Positions 1-9,988 of a DNA stretch of 64,000 bases are shown piece by piece. Source of the DNA: Lachancea kluyveri NRRL Y-12651 (lineage: Eukaryota; Ascomycota; Saccharomycetes; Saccharomycetales; Saccharomycetaceae); assembly GCA_000149225.2 (NCBI GenBank), contig CM000694.1, positions 620,001-684,000 of the forward strand, in the 5' to 3' direction. The notes beneath the pieces are model-generated. The model made no database searches and had not been told where the DNA came from. It worked only from the letters and a program-made list of their open reading frames with translations. The stretch's first letter is position 1; each line of letters begins with the position of its first letter. Both the position numbers and the translations under genes were made by a program.

Positions 1-2047
1 GTTCATAAATTTTCTTGGTAACAGTGCCACCATTTTCATTATCCGATGACTTTATTAAATCACCGGCAACAATTTGTAAATCAACAGATGGCTTACTAAT
101 AGTAAATGAGCTGCGTTGGACAATTTGAGGTGAGCTATTATGGCTGCTACTTGCGCTGTTGTTACCGCTGTTTACAGCATCTGGGGCAATTGTGGGAGCA
201 CTACTGGCAAGAGTAGAACCATTTAGCATAGTTGAAACATTTGCGGAATGTGACATCATTGTAACTCCGGGAACAGTACTATTGTTAATATTAAACTCTG
301 AATGTGCAGCATAAGATGTTGGATGGTATGATGTTGGCCTTGGTCTTCTGTGTGACATCAAGTGGTGGTGGTTGGTGTGGTTATTACCATTAGCGGAAGT
401 AGTTGATGCAGAAATCGGAACCTTAAATCCACTTAATTGTGTAGAAGATGATGGTGGAGATAACTGTGTTGGTGGCAACATGATTTTTTCACTATAAAAT
501 GAATCTCTGCCATTTTGACCAACTATAGGCGCAGAACCCTTTTGGGGGCTAGCTTCTATTATCACACTATTTCTATTCATTAGTGATGAGACCCCATTAT
601 GGGTAGTTGATCTTGGCATGCCGAAAGCTTGTAGTCTTGCTCCAGAAGAGTTAGCAGAATGTTGTATCGATTGTGGTTGATGTGGAGGTGTTGACTGATG
701 CTGAGAGTCTTGGTGTAATGAGTTTGAAGATATGGATGTAGTAAAGTGAGCATGGTGATGATGATGATGTTCTCTTTCAGCATCTACCACAGCTTGTAAA
801 GCAATTGATGCAGCAGAATTACTTCTGCTGTGATGGCTTCGCCTAACAGGAGAGTGCCTCAATTCTGATGAAGGAGAGGAAGGTTTGGCGATAGCATGTG
901 ACTGAGACTCTTGCGGTGGAACAGGTTGAGAGTACAAAGAGGAATCCATGATGAAGGAGTTACGCCTCTCGCCCTTAGAGCCAGCTGATGAAGTAGAGCA
1001 GTTGGAATGTGGTCTAACTTGGGACTTCGGTGGAGGCGGCCTGAACAACTCTTTACCTTCCAGTGTACGGTCCCACTCTTCTGGGGTAATTGTCAAAAAA
1101 GGACAGTGTGGTTGCAACCATTGATGTTGCTCCACTTGTCGTAGGTTTAATCTCTTCTTGGGGTTTGAAACAAGAATCCTTCTAAGTAAATCTCTCGGAA
1201 CAGGGTTGATGTATTCAGGAAATTTCAAGGGGGTTTTGGTAATGTAGTGATACAACTTTGCAATGTCATCACCTTCTGGATTTTCCGAATCATCGTCCCA
1301 CGGCAAATATCCTGCAAGCATCGCGTACATGATAACACCACAAGACCAAATATCGGCTTTACGAGCCTCGTAAGGTTTAGTGGTGACAACTAATTCAGGA
1401 GCAGCGTAACACGGAGATCCACATGAAGTTTTCATTAATTCATTTTTATGGTTAAACTCGTTAACAAACCCAAAATCAGTGATCAGCAAGTTTTCATTTT
1501 TGTCTAATAACAAATTTTCCAGTTTTAAATCTCTATGAACTAAGCCCTTTGAATGCATGTAATGAACTCCACTAATTAGCTGTGCAAATAGTCTGCAGGC
1601 AGCATGCTCCTTTAAACGTCGCTTTTTCTGGATATATCTATAAAATTCACCGCCAGATGCGTACTCTAGAACAATCCCGATATATTTCGAATTCTGTAAC
1701 ACCTCTTCTAATCTGACAATATTCGGATGGGTTAAATGTTTCAGTGCGTTGATTTCACGATAGATTTTTACTTCCTTGTCAGAATTCTTGGGAACAGTAT
1801 CTCTTCTGATTAATTTGATGGCAACCTGTTTTGGAACTTCGTTCGACCCCGTGGTCTTTGACCAGCCCAGCTTCACTTTACCAAATTCGCCCTCACCTAG
1901 CGTAGATCCGACGATGTACGGACCAAAAGTGACCTGTTTTCTCTTATGTCTATATGAAGATGATGAATGCTGATGAGATGAGGTAGCCGGCGCGGTACCC
2001 GTTGTGGTTCCACCGTAATACGTGTGGCGCTGTGAAATCGAGGACAT
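1..2047 (-). CDS. KIN4: Kin4/Frk1 family serine/threonine kinase (3' end outside window)
   Basis: Kin4 is the kinase of the spindle position checkpoint: it acts at the mother cortex and spindle poles to keep the Bfa1-Bub2 GAP active when the spindle is misaligned. The ATG is at 2047 and the frame is open to base 1, so about 682 N-terminal residues are visible and the C-terminus is missing. A short Ser/His-rich leader precedes the kinase domain. The glycine loop GEGEFG lies at about residues 51-56, the VAIK lysine near 78, HRDLKLEN near 169 and DFG near 187. After the domain come the family-typical block ending in TPEEWDRTL and a long low-complexity tail rich in Ser, His and Pro. The neighbour is MGE1, as in S. 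cerevisiae (YOR233W-YOR232W). S. cerevisiae has two such kinases (KIN4, FRK1); this would be the single ancestor-type copy. Family call is firm; function is by homology. Confidence 0.93.
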   Translation of the reverse strand, partial: MSSISQRHTYYGGTTTGTAPATSSHQHSSSSYRHKRKQVTFGPYIVGSTLGEGEFGKVKLGWSKTTGSNEVPKQVAIKLIRRDTVPKNSDKEVKIYREINALKHLTHPNIVRLEEVLQNSKYIGIVLEYASGGEFYRYIQKKRRLKEHAACRLFAQLISGVHYMHSKGLVHRDLKLENLLLDKNENLLITDFGFVNEFNHKNELMKTSCGSPCYAAPELVVTTKPYEARKADIWSCGVIMYAMLAGYLPWDDDSENPEGDDIAKLYHYITKTPLKFPEYINPVPRDLLRRILVSNPKKRLNLRQVEQHQWLQPHCPFLTITPEEWDRTLEGKELFRPPPPKSQVRPHSNCSTSSAGSKGERRNSFIMDSSLYSQPVPPQESQSHAIAKPSSPSSELRHSPVRRSHHSRSNSAASIALQAVVDAEREHHHHHHAHFTTSISSNSLHQDSQHQSTPPHQPQSIQHSANSSGARLQAFGMPRSTTHNGVSSLMNRNSVIIEASPQKGSAPIVGQNGRDSFYSEKIMLPPTQLSPPSSSTQLSGFKVPISASTTSANGNNHTNHHHLMSHRRPRPTSYHPTSYAAHSEFNINNSTVPGVTMMSHSANVSTMLNGSTLASSAPTIAPDAVNSGNNSASSSHNSSPQIVQRSSFTISKPSVDLQIVAGDLIKSSDNENGGTVTKKIYE

Positions 2048-2763
2048 TTGGTGAAAGGACTAAATATTTTTGCCACTAATACAAATATCTGTAGTCTCTG
2101 CTGTTTATTTGTATTCCTTTTCTACCTATCGTATGACGGGTATCAGTTACTAATTTCGCTGATAGAAACAATCAGCAAAAATAGAAACAAGTTGTGTTTC
2201 GTAAGACCCTGCTATTGTTTTTCGGACGAAAAAAGAGTGAGACTTAATAGTCGCGTTTGATGGTAAATATCGCTAGCTTTCTCTTGAGTAGATCCTTCGG
2301 ATGTTTTTTACAGCCAGTCTAGTTGAAGATTTTACAAAAGATCTGGCTTATCTGTTCGTTACTCTTTGTTTACCTTACTTGTTTCAGGAAAATCCTCAAT
2401 AGTGTCACTGTGTACGTAATCTGGTTTACGTGAAATCTGCGCGAACTGGTTAATAGACACCTTTGAGTTGGAACACTTTGGTATGCAAGGGTATATTTCA
2501 ATATTGACTTTCACTTTCTTTGTCTTCTGTTTGTTGGCCTTCATCACCTAGGCAGCATGTTTTATGTTATCGGGTTACTTCTGACGCAATTAAAATGTTA
2601 ACAGTGTCAGTTTCCCCGATAGCTAACATCTCGTTTAGGGTTTGAACAAAGACGGCATAGCTATTCTTTAATATAGATATTTACATGAGAAAAATCATGA
2701 GGTCATTACGTAAAAAGTGGAGAGCGAAAGCTTAAGGCCATTACAAGATTAAACTTTACGACT
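2048..2763. other. Intergenic, KIN4 promoter side
   Basis: This stretch holds the KIN4 promoter and the MGE1 3' flank. A forkhead-type motif TGTTTAC is at 2367-2373 and a telomere-repeat-like Tbf1 motif TTAGGGTT at 2635-2642. A 62-codon minus-strand open frame (2359-2547) has no recognisable features. I see no other gene. Confidence 0.5.
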
Positions 2764-3492
2764 TTAGTTTTCTGGGTCTTTAACGATACCGACCTTAGCA
2801 GGTCTGATAACCCTATCCTTCAAAGTGAAACCACATTGTTGAACGTGGAACACAGTGCCAGGTTCCTTATCTGGTTGTGGGAGCTCGAAAGTAGCCTCAT
2901 GTTTATTTGGATCAAACTGTTCACCAAGAGGCTCTACTCTCTCAATACCGTGCTTTTTTAAAGTCTTTTCAAACACATCTCTGGTCATCTTGACACCGGT
3001 GTACAAATCAGCAATCTCCTGTGAGTCTTTTAGACTTTGAGGTTTGAAAGCATTCAAGGCATGACCAAAGTTGTCAACGGACTCTAGCAAATCCTTGGCA
3101 AATTTTTGTAAAGCAAAATCCTTGGCCTTTTGAATATCCTTCTTGGTAACCTCTTGCAAATTTCTAAAGTCGGCGACGGATCTTAGTAAACGGTCCTTAT
3201 ATTCCAAAGTTTCCTTCTCCTTGGTTGCCAGTTTAACTTCCAAGTCCTTAATTTTTTTCTGATCTTCAGTCAAATTTCCTTCATCATTAGTCTCTTTCTG
3301 CTCAGGTTGTTCTTCACCGGCTTTTTCTTCGGCCTTAGCTTGTTCAGAATAAAGTCTGATTCCAGAAAAAGAAGTTGGTCTTTGAATTAATGGGGAAATG
3401 ACCTTTGGGGAAACAGTTCTTAGGGTAGCAGGGACTGATCTGGTAGCAGTTCTGGTTGCATTTCTCAGTAGGGCAGACGTGAATGGTCTCAT
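2764..3492 (-). CDS. MGE1: Mitochondrial GrpE nucleotide exchange factor
   Basis: Mge1 is the matrix GrpE protein that releases ADP from Hsp70 (Ssc1) during protein import and folding. The 242-residue product (S. cerevisiae 228) starts at the only good ATG. Residues 1 to about 45 form an Arg/Ser/Thr-rich, acid-free presequence (MRPFTSALLRNATRTATRSV). A charged Glu/Lys segment and a long coiled-coil dimerisation helix follow (about 75-130). The C-terminal beta-domain ends with the GrpE signature region containing VQQCGFTLKDRVIRPAKVGI, about residues 215-235. It lies between KIN4 and MKK1 on the same strand, as in S. cerevisiae. I see nothing abnormal. Confidence 0.97.
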   Translation of the reverse strand: MRPFTSALLRNATRTATRSVPATLRTVSPKVISPLIQRPTSFSGIRLYSEQAKAEEKAGEEQPEQKETNDEGNLTEDQKKIKDLEVKLATKEKETLEYKDRLLRSVADFRNLQEVTKKDIQKAKDFALQKFAKDLLESVDNFGHALNAFKPQSLKDSQEIADLYTGVKMTRDVFEKTLKKHGIERVEPLGEQFDPNKHEATFELPQPDKEPGTVFHVQQCGFTLKDRVIRPAKVGIVKDPEN

Positions 3493-3680
3493 TACAGCCT
3501 GTTTATTTTATAGTTTCTCTTTCCACTTCGAAATGAATTGTACCAGCGGTGGCAAAAAGGTTTTCATGTACTGGAAGAAAATTTTTTTGATCATGAGGTT
3601 GATTTCCCAACCAGTCAGTTCGTTTGTGATGATCACTATAGATGACTGGCATTAATATGTATAAAATGTCTATTTGCACT

Positions 3681-5141
3681 TCAATCCTCCTCCCAGCATC
3701 TGCTGATAAATTTCTCCATATTGACCTTCTTCTTCATCTGGCCCTGTATCCAGGGGTGTTGCAACATTTGTCTCGGCGATGGTCTTTCTCTGGACTCTTT
3801 CTTCAAACAGTATCCAATGAAAGATTTAAAAGACTTACTCCAAGAAATGTTTTGTTCGGGCTCATCCTTGAGCTCGGGAGTAAGCGTTAAGATTAGCATC
3901 AGTAGTTCGATTGGTGGCATGTTGATGGCCATTTTGTCGCTGTTGAATGGGAAATGGCCCTGCGCAACTTCCAACAATGTCAACCCTAAAGACCAAACAT
4001 CGCTTGTGACACTGTATGGCTGACCCTGGATTCTTTCGGGCGCCATATAGTACGAAGTACCTGTGAAAGTTGTTGCTAAAGAGTTTACAGCTTCACCACT
4101 GACACCAAAATCACATAGTTTAACTTGACCTATCTCGTTCAATAGAATATTTTGAGGTTTGATGTCACGGTGGATGATTCTACGTTCGTGCAGATAGGAC
4201 AAGCCTCTGAGTACACTTTCGGCAATTTTGCCCAGGACCTTTTCACTTATTCTGCCACCCCGCCTTAATAAATTCTTGTAAATTGCATCTAATGATTTCC
4301 CGCCCATGTATTCCATAGCGATGTATATAGAAGAGTTCCGGTCGTCATTAAACATCCCGTAGTATCTCACGATGTACTCGGATTTGCAATTTTTGTTAAA
4401 CTGCAGCTCCCTGAAAATTTGTTTTTGAGTTTCAGCATCTGTGTTAAGCGTCGTTATGGTTTTCAATGCAAATATTGTGGTTCCATTTTTCAGTTTGCAT
4501 TTAGCTACTGAACCCCCAGAACCTTCGCCTAATACACCGAGCGATATTATCTCATCCTTCAAGTGAACGTATTGCCACATGTCTTCCTCTAGTTCGTCAA
4601 CATCCTTAGTGAGACACAGCGCATTATTTTTTAATGGTGAAGAAATACTACTATTACTATCGTAAGCAGCTAATAAAGCTGAAGGGTACGATGAATCAGT
4701 GGATGAATTTAGCTCTTGGTTCAAGTAGGGTCTGGTACTCACCGGTTTGGACTCGGGTCCGTTTTGAAGCTGCAACCCGTTCAGAGACTCCACTAGTTTA
4801 TCGCTATCTGGTGTTGTCGCGCCGGCGCTTTTCGGTAACACCAGGTTCGGAATTGGTGGCGGGATCGGTCTTTTCTTTTGCATCACACTAGTCGAAGGTG
4901 ATGATGATGATGATGACGAGTTAAAGTTACAGTATGATTGATGTGTCAATGTTGTTGCAGAAGTTCCCGATGACGAAGAAGGTGGTGCATCAAAACCGGC
5001 TGTTGCTGAGGGCACTACCGGAGTGATTCCAGAGCTTTGGCTACCGTCTAGGTTCTTGTTCTTTAGCATCGGCGGTAGCGTCAGCTTTGGAGACTTTGGA
5101 TTACGTTTAACTGATTCAGGTGGTTTGAATAGTGAAGCCAT
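3681..5141 (-). CDS. MKK1: MAP kinase kinase of the cell wall integrity pathway
   Basis: Mkk1/Mkk2 are the dual-specificity kinases between Bck1 and the MAPK Slt2 in the Pkc1 cell wall integrity cascade. The product is 486 residues. The first 200 are Ser/Pro-rich and disordered and include PPIPNLVLP-like proline segments. The kinase domain runs from about 215 to 480: glycine-rich GEGSGGSV, ALKTI lysine, HRDIKPQN near 325, CDFG near 343, and the activation loop SLATTFTGTSYYMAPE with the Ser/Thr positions phosphorylated in MAPKKs. S. cerevisiae has two paralogues (MKK1 YOR231W, MKK2 YPL140C); only this copy lies here, next to MGE1 as MKK1 does. The family is certain; the symbol follows synteny. 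Confidence 0.96.
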   Translation of the reverse strand: MASLFKPPESVKRNPKSPKLTLPPMLKNKNLDGSQSSGITPVVPSATAGFDAPPSSSSGTSATTLTHQSYCNFNSSSSSSSPSTSVMQKKRPIPPPIPNLVLPKSAGATTPDSDKLVESLNGLQLQNGPESKPVSTRPYLNQELNSSTDSSYPSALLAAYDSNSSISSPLKNNALCLTKDVDELEEDMWQYVHLKDEIISLGVLGEGSGGSVAKCKLKNGTTIFALKTITTLNTDAETQKQIFRELQFNKNCKSEYIVRYYGMFNDDRNSSIYIAMEYMGGKSLDAIYKNLLRRGGRISEKVLGKIAESVLRGLSYLHERRIIHRDIKPQNILLNEIGQVKLCDFGVSGEAVNSLATTFTGTSYYMAPERIQGQPYSVTSDVWSLGLTLLEVAQGHFPFNSDKMAINMPPIELLMLILTLTPELKDEPEQNISWSKSFKSFIGYCLKKESRERPSPRQMLQHPWIQGQMKKKVNMEKFISRCWEED

Positions 5142-6018
5142 TGCTGTGTTGTTTATAGTTTTTAATGTTTCTGTACGTTGTCACTTCTTTATCCTGAGTG
5201 CTGATGAGAAAAAAGATTTCGGAAGGTACAATAGCTCAATAATTGGAGGAGAATGAAAAGTCTAGCTCGTGAGGCATATAAAAACTCAAATATAACATAA
5301 GATGGTGAGTCTCCAAACTTTACTACCTTCTTTCTTCTCTGTTACCCAATGAAGATCAACTCTTGGTGGTTCGGTGATCCTAAGCGGGTTTACAACATCC
5401 AGAAATTTGAGGCGAAGTTTCCGGTCTACATACGTATTAAATGATCGTCGGTGCCACGTCAGTAATGTTAGTTTCCATGATTTCAAATTAGGTCCAATGG
5501 TACTGTTTGAGAAACCTAACCATTGAGTCTCCTATAATTCGTTTAACCAGTAGTGTTTCTAGTTTTTCTATATAAATGTCCAATAGTTGACATCATTCAT
5601 TAACCTTTTTTTTATGAGCATTATAACTTATAAAACAGGGAACAGCCTTTTTCGGATGCCAACTAGGTGTGTTTTTTTTTGTTTTTTTTTCTGGAGAGCT
5701 ATTAAGCTTTATATCCTGTTTGCATAATACTATATAGTTGTGATTATTTCGTTTGTCTATGTAATTGGGAACTTCGATGACATTTGTTTTTTTTTTTTGT
5801 TGAGCATTGACTGGTTGATATTTAATGGGGGATTTATTGTTTTCGAAAGTCCTTTCTATTTAAAAAAAAATTAAATTATGTAGCTTGAAACTAAACATAT
5901 CAACCAGCTGGCAAGTACACCAAAAATCCTTAATATCATCTGTTATACAAATCACACGAAATTAAAACGCAAATACATATGTGCTCGCACAGATACAAAT
6001 ATCTTCCTATCATATTTT
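5142..6018. other. Intergenic, MKK1 promoter and UME1/WTM1 3' flank
   Basis: AT-rich stretch with several T-runs (around 5672-5690 and 5788-5800). A 66-codon minus-strand frame (5286-5486) opens with a TTG-like codon context and resembles nothing known to me. No RNA gene or repeat was recognised. Confidence 0.5.
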
Positions 6019-7437
6019 TCATTCTTGAGCTTGCTCTTCAGCTTCACCACCAACGTCCTCAGTATCTTCTCTACCATAATAACCCTTGTATACAGTCAAG
6101 AGCCCGTCTGCATCAACACAACCAACAACATCATCGATAATCTCGTGCCATGAGACAGTGCCCCTCTTGTTAAGGTTACCAATGGATCTCCTACCACCAC
6201 CAGTATGCATGAACTTCAGGCATTGTTGCTGTAACTCTTCGCTGTCAAGCACTTCATCGTCTTCTCCAGAACCTGAAGCAAATAAATATTCCAAATCCCA
6301 ATGGTAAACGTTACCAGAGCCGCCAACGGATAAGAATTGGGTCGGTGAAGTAAAGCCAAATTGAACATCAGCAACAGAATCACCACCAGAGTGATATAAA
6401 CTGACGATTTCAGTTGTGCAATCATCATCGTGGCCGGAGGAGGCTGCTACGGCGCGAAGATCCCATAGCTTCAAAACACCGGTAGAGGTACCAGTAACAA
6501 ATAAGGTATCGATCACTGGTGAAACATCAAAACAAGTTAAACTACCATTTTTGGGATCTGACAAAGACCATACTGGCTTGTCACTTCTAACGTCCCAGAA
6601 CCTTAACCTGTTATCATCGGAGCAGGTGCTGAACAGATGGTTGTTGTGGAATTTGACGGTATGAGAAACTGTGGTACCAGGAATGTTAATAGTGCGTAAC
6701 AGTTCACCTGGCTTGTCAGAGTTGTCAACAATCTTCAAAATGCTGCTCTCTTCGGAGCCTGCAATCCTGCTCTGGGTCTTTACCACCGTTTCGGTATCAT
6801 GGGATAGCGCAAAGTCGGATATGATTCCATTGTTTATCTGCTTTAGCGAGTGAATCATAGAAAAACTAGTAGAAGGGCCCATAATTTCAGCCATGACCTT
6901 CACTGGTACTTTAATGCCCTCTTTAAACCACGCCAATGAACCGTTAGATGCCATCGCAATAACAGCACAGTCGGGTGTACCGACATATTGCAACTTTATG
7001 ATATTTTCACCCTGATAAGACCATTTAGGTTGTAAACCATGCTCTTTGGAGACCGATGTCTCATGGTATTGAGGTTCAGGTAAACTTTCCCCAAAGCTGG
7101 AGTGTAAACCCAATGGCAGGCTACAGGGGACCTCGAAGATGTCACTACCTTGGGAATATAAAACAGAGGTGGTCAAGGTTCCTTGTTCCTTGTCTGGTAC
7201 TAGTTCATGCGTGAAAGTCATAGTCTTTGGAATGCTTTCCGTATCATAGACACGTGAAGTGAAAGAAGGCTTAAATGTAGAGATGTGTTGGTATATGGAA
7301 GGGATAGACTTTTTCCAAATCTTAAACTCTTCGTTACGAATCTTGTTAGTGTTGGTGTCTGGCCGAACGGAAGCAGTTAGTACCACGATAACCCTAACTG
7401 AAATTGAATACTAATCCAATCACATACCATTAGTCAT
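6019..7437 (-). CDS. UME1: Ume1/Wtm1-family WD40 transcriptional modulator, intron-containing
   Basis: Ume1 is a WD40 subunit of Rpd3 histone deacetylase complexes that represses meiotic genes; its paralogues Wtm1/Wtm2 are transcriptional modulators, Wtm1 also anchoring Rnr2-Rnr4 in the nucleus. The main frame (6019-7386) has no ATG at its start: it opens with GTG after an in-frame stop. A small first exon solves this. Exon 1 (7437-7428) reads ATG ACT AAT G, followed by donor GTATGT (7427-7422), branch TACTAAC (7382-7376) and acceptor CAG ending at 7359. Exon 2 is 7358-6019. The joined frame starts MTNDTNTNKIRNEEF and codes for 449 residues. WD repeats fill about residues 120-420, with an acidic tail. 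S. cerevisiae UME1, WTM1 and WTM2 are, as far as I know, intronless. Next to SPP1 as UME1 is in S. cerevisiae, and beside MKK1. Confidence 0.88.
7359..7427 (-). other. Intron in the UME1/WTM1 homologue
   Basis: 69-nt phase-1 intron with donor GTATGT, exact branch consensus TACTAAC and acceptor CAG 17-18 nt beyond the branch adenosine. Splicing supplies the only available ATG for the gene. The intron also holds AACCCTAAC (7390-7398, + strand), a match to the Tbf1 motif RCCCTAA. Confidence 0.82.
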
Positions 7438-7687
7438 ATTTACGTTGTAAACTAAAAATAAGGAAAGCTGTTTGTTTAGTTGGGAGGCGATAAGCAGAAT
7501 TGAGTAAAGGATATCAGGTTGATCGGCATCTCCTTTTTTTTATAGGGTTTCGCAAATCGTATGACACGGCTGATAACCGTCAGTGGGTGGCCGGTGTGGC
7601 ATGATGTATAACGGAGATGGCAGGAATACAAACGGTCACCATCGGGTTAACGTAAGCTGCGTAGTCAAAATGGGCGAATATATGCGC

Positions 7688-8692
7688 CTAGTAAGGTACC
7701 CTGGCGGTGCGCCGTTCATAAAATTGCATGTTTAGTTGACTCTGCCGTACCCTGACTAACAGTTGTAACCGTTGTATAGACGTTTGTAATGTTTGCAATT
7801 GAAGCTCGAACCCATTCGATAGCACACCGGACCAATCTGCATGTCTTGAACATCTTAGTTTGCAGCATACTCCGTGGACAATTGTGGCTTCTTCGTCATA
7901 CTCGCTGACAAAATCTTCCAAGGAGCACGGAATTTGATAATCGGCTTTGTACCCACACATGCTCTTTTGTTTCCCTGTCTTTTTTCTTCTGGATTTGGGC
8001 TTTGATTTGACCTTGGCGTCGTCTTCTGAGGCAAACAGCCTGCCGTTGACTTCTTTCAACCACTCTAAATACCTGTTGAGCGCCCCGATTTGTTGCTCTA
8101 CTTGTGGTTTCTCTTCAGCATTGATCTTGTCTAACTGCCTGTTTAGGTCTATTAGGCTCGAGTCATTGGCAACTAGCTTGTTATACAAAACTGGGTCTCT
8201 ATCTATTGATGCGGTTGGTATCGGACCTTTGCCTATATTGGTAAGCGCTTCTACACTCTCAGAGGCAGAAAGCATTTTCTTAACGATGTGTGATGGGTTC
8301 TTGTCCTTACAGCGAACCCGCTCCCATAAAGTACACATGTATTTTTTGCCATGCTCTTTACAACAGTACTTACTATCTTTTGCGCACTCTTTGTAACAGC
8401 CAACCAACCGGCATTTACGCTTCCAAATGGTCTTGGGTAATCTGTTGGGTGTTATCGAACCGGGACCCGTAATGCCTGCTTGACAGTAGGGACAGTAGAA
8501 TGAGAATACCAGCTCTTTAAACTTTGGAGAAATTTTCAGACATTCAAAATGGAACCAGTCATCGCACCCATCACAGCCTACCATTAAGTCGCCGTTGTCT
8601 GGTTTCTTACATATACAATACACATCTTCACCGGTATCTAGATCCTTCTTCTTTGTATTATAAGGTGGACACCATGCTGGAAGCGTATCCAT
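7688..8692 (-). CDS. SPP1: COMPASS (Set1C) PHD-finger subunit
   Basis: Spp1 is the COMPASS subunit that reads H3K4me3 and links Set1 methylation to meiotic double-strand break sites through Mer2. The 334-residue product (S. cerevisiae 353) has a PHD finger at about residues 23-70 with the Cys4-His-Cys3 pattern (YCICKKPDNGDLMVGCDGCD, then WFHFEC and YCPYC). A second Cys/His cluster at about 90-125 (KRKCRLVGCYKECAKDSKYC, ending in a CKEHG-type segment) precedes a Lys-rich linker. The C-terminal Cys-containing segment and helix (about 240-330) correspond to the Set1/Mer2-binding part. It shares a 170-bp divergent promoter with MCP1. Confidence 0.95.
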   Translation of the reverse strand: MDTLPAWCPPYNTKKKDLDTGEDVYCICKKPDNGDLMVGCDGCDDWFHFECLKISPKFKELVFSFYCPYCQAGITGPGSITPNRLPKTIWKRKCRLVGCYKECAKDSKYCCKEHGKKYMCTLWERVRCKDKNPSHIVKKMLSASESVEALTNIGKGPIPTASIDRDPVLYNKLVANDSSLIDLNRQLDKINAEEKPQVEQQIGALNRYLEWLKEVNGRLFASEDDAKVKSKPKSRRKKTGKQKSMCGYKADYQIPCSLEDFVSEYDEEATIVHGVCCKLRCSRHADWSGVLSNGFELQLQTLQTSIQRLQLLVRVRQSQLNMQFYERRTARVPY

Positions 8693-8862
8693 TGTGTATT
8701 CTTTCCTTTCTCTGTGCGTTTAGTTTTGACCTTTCGCAAGTTGAAGTTAAAGGTTCACGTATCCAACAACCAGCTGGAAAAAAAAGGTCGGGTTTCTGGT
8801 AAAGTGAACCGTCCCTGCGCATATTAGTTAGAACTAAAAAAAAAAAACCTGTTAAAAAAGCA

Positions 8863-9753
8863 ATGGAAAATAGGGAGCCACTACATGAAGTGGAACCGGA
8901 GCCTATCAAAGACTTTCACCTAACGTCAGATGGTAGCGAAGAATCTAAGAAAAAGAAGAATATTTTCGGTATTCCCTTTGTCATATCGCCTCAAAAGGTG
9001 AAGAGAACTTTAAGAACAGTGCAGAAACACTCTGTATGGCCCTTGGTCGCTTACTTCCCACTCCATGGCATCAACACGTTGATAATCCCTTTGATTTCCC
9101 CCGAAAATGCTCCGGATGATGCTCTCATGATGGTAAGAGAATTGCTACCTTCAATCACATCGACCTTATTAACTGTGGGGATTGGAGTTCACTTACTATC
9201 AGGAGTAACACTACGCATATGGAAACTTCTCTCACCTTCTAAATCTAAGAAAAGGCACAGAAATTTCACAGTCCCTAGTAATCAAGAACCTCAACCTCAA
9301 AGGGAGATTGGCCTAACTGGCGGTCTTTCAGGTTATTTTATCGGAATTAACAAACAACTTAACTATTCACCTCAGATTTGGTCCGGGTACCTATTAGCTC
9401 CTGCTATCCTATATCACTTGTCAATTATGAAATGGATTCCACGTGTAGAAGATGTTGAAGTGGGGTTTGATTTTATCAAATGGATTTTACAGAATGACAG
9501 TCCGTGGATCAAATGGGTAGGTGGCTATATTCCTTACTCGTTACTAATCATAATGGGATGTTACCATATCTGTGCTGGCATATGTCAGTATGCAAAGGTC
9601 AGAAAATTGTCTGCAAGACGTAAGTGGACTACTGTCATTTTCGGCATCACCGTAAGTGGTATCTTGGGATTATTCCGCCTGGCACATTCGACCACTAAGG
9701 TGGTTGATTTGGAGCAATACCATAGGGTGATGAAGAAATTTTATTTATTATAA
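8863..9753 (+). CDS. MCP1: Mitochondrial outer membrane Mcp1, Vps13 adaptor
   Basis: Mcp1 is a multispanning outer-membrane protein whose overexpression rescues ERMES mutants; it recruits the lipid-transfer protein Vps13 to mitochondria. The product is 296 residues (S. cerevisiae 302). Residues 7-16 (LHEVEPEPIK) contain the Pro-x-Pro core at 12-14 that in the family binds the Vps13 adaptor-binding domain. About five hydrophobic segments follow, near residues 60-80, 100-122, 165-187, 212-236 and 248-270. The ATG at 8863 has purines at -3. The gene is divergent from SPP1 and convergent with GIP3. In S. cerevisiae MCP1 (YOR228C) sits next to the WTM genes, SPP1 on the other paralogous chromosome. 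Confidence 0.94.
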   Translation: MENREPLHEVEPEPIKDFHLTSDGSEESKKKKNIFGIPFVISPQKVKRTLRTVQKHSVWPLVAYFPLHGINTLIIPLISPENAPDDALMMVRELLPSITSTLLTVGIGVHLLSGVTLRIWKLLSPSKSKKRHRNFTVPSNQEPQPQREIGLTGGLSGYFIGINKQLNYSPQIWSGYLLAPAILYHLSIMKWIPRVEDVEVGFDFIKWILQNDSPWIKWVGGYIPYSLLIIMGCYHICAGICQYAKVRKLSARRKWTTVIFGITVSGILGLFRLAHSTTKVVDLEQYHRVMKKFYLL

Positions 9754-9988
9754 GAAAAAAAAATATTACATGAGGTTCGGTTCGATATCGACCCGGTATT
9801 CATTTGTGTATTTATTTATTATATTCGTAACAATTTGTTTTCTGGAAACCACAAACCTTCAAACGCAATGGATGATTCTGCTAAAAGAAAACACATACGC
9901 TTTGAAGGAGATTTGTTCAAAGAAAATGCCACCCCCAAAGAAAAACAAAAAAAACGTCTATACAGCAGAGAACATTGGAGGATCTTTA

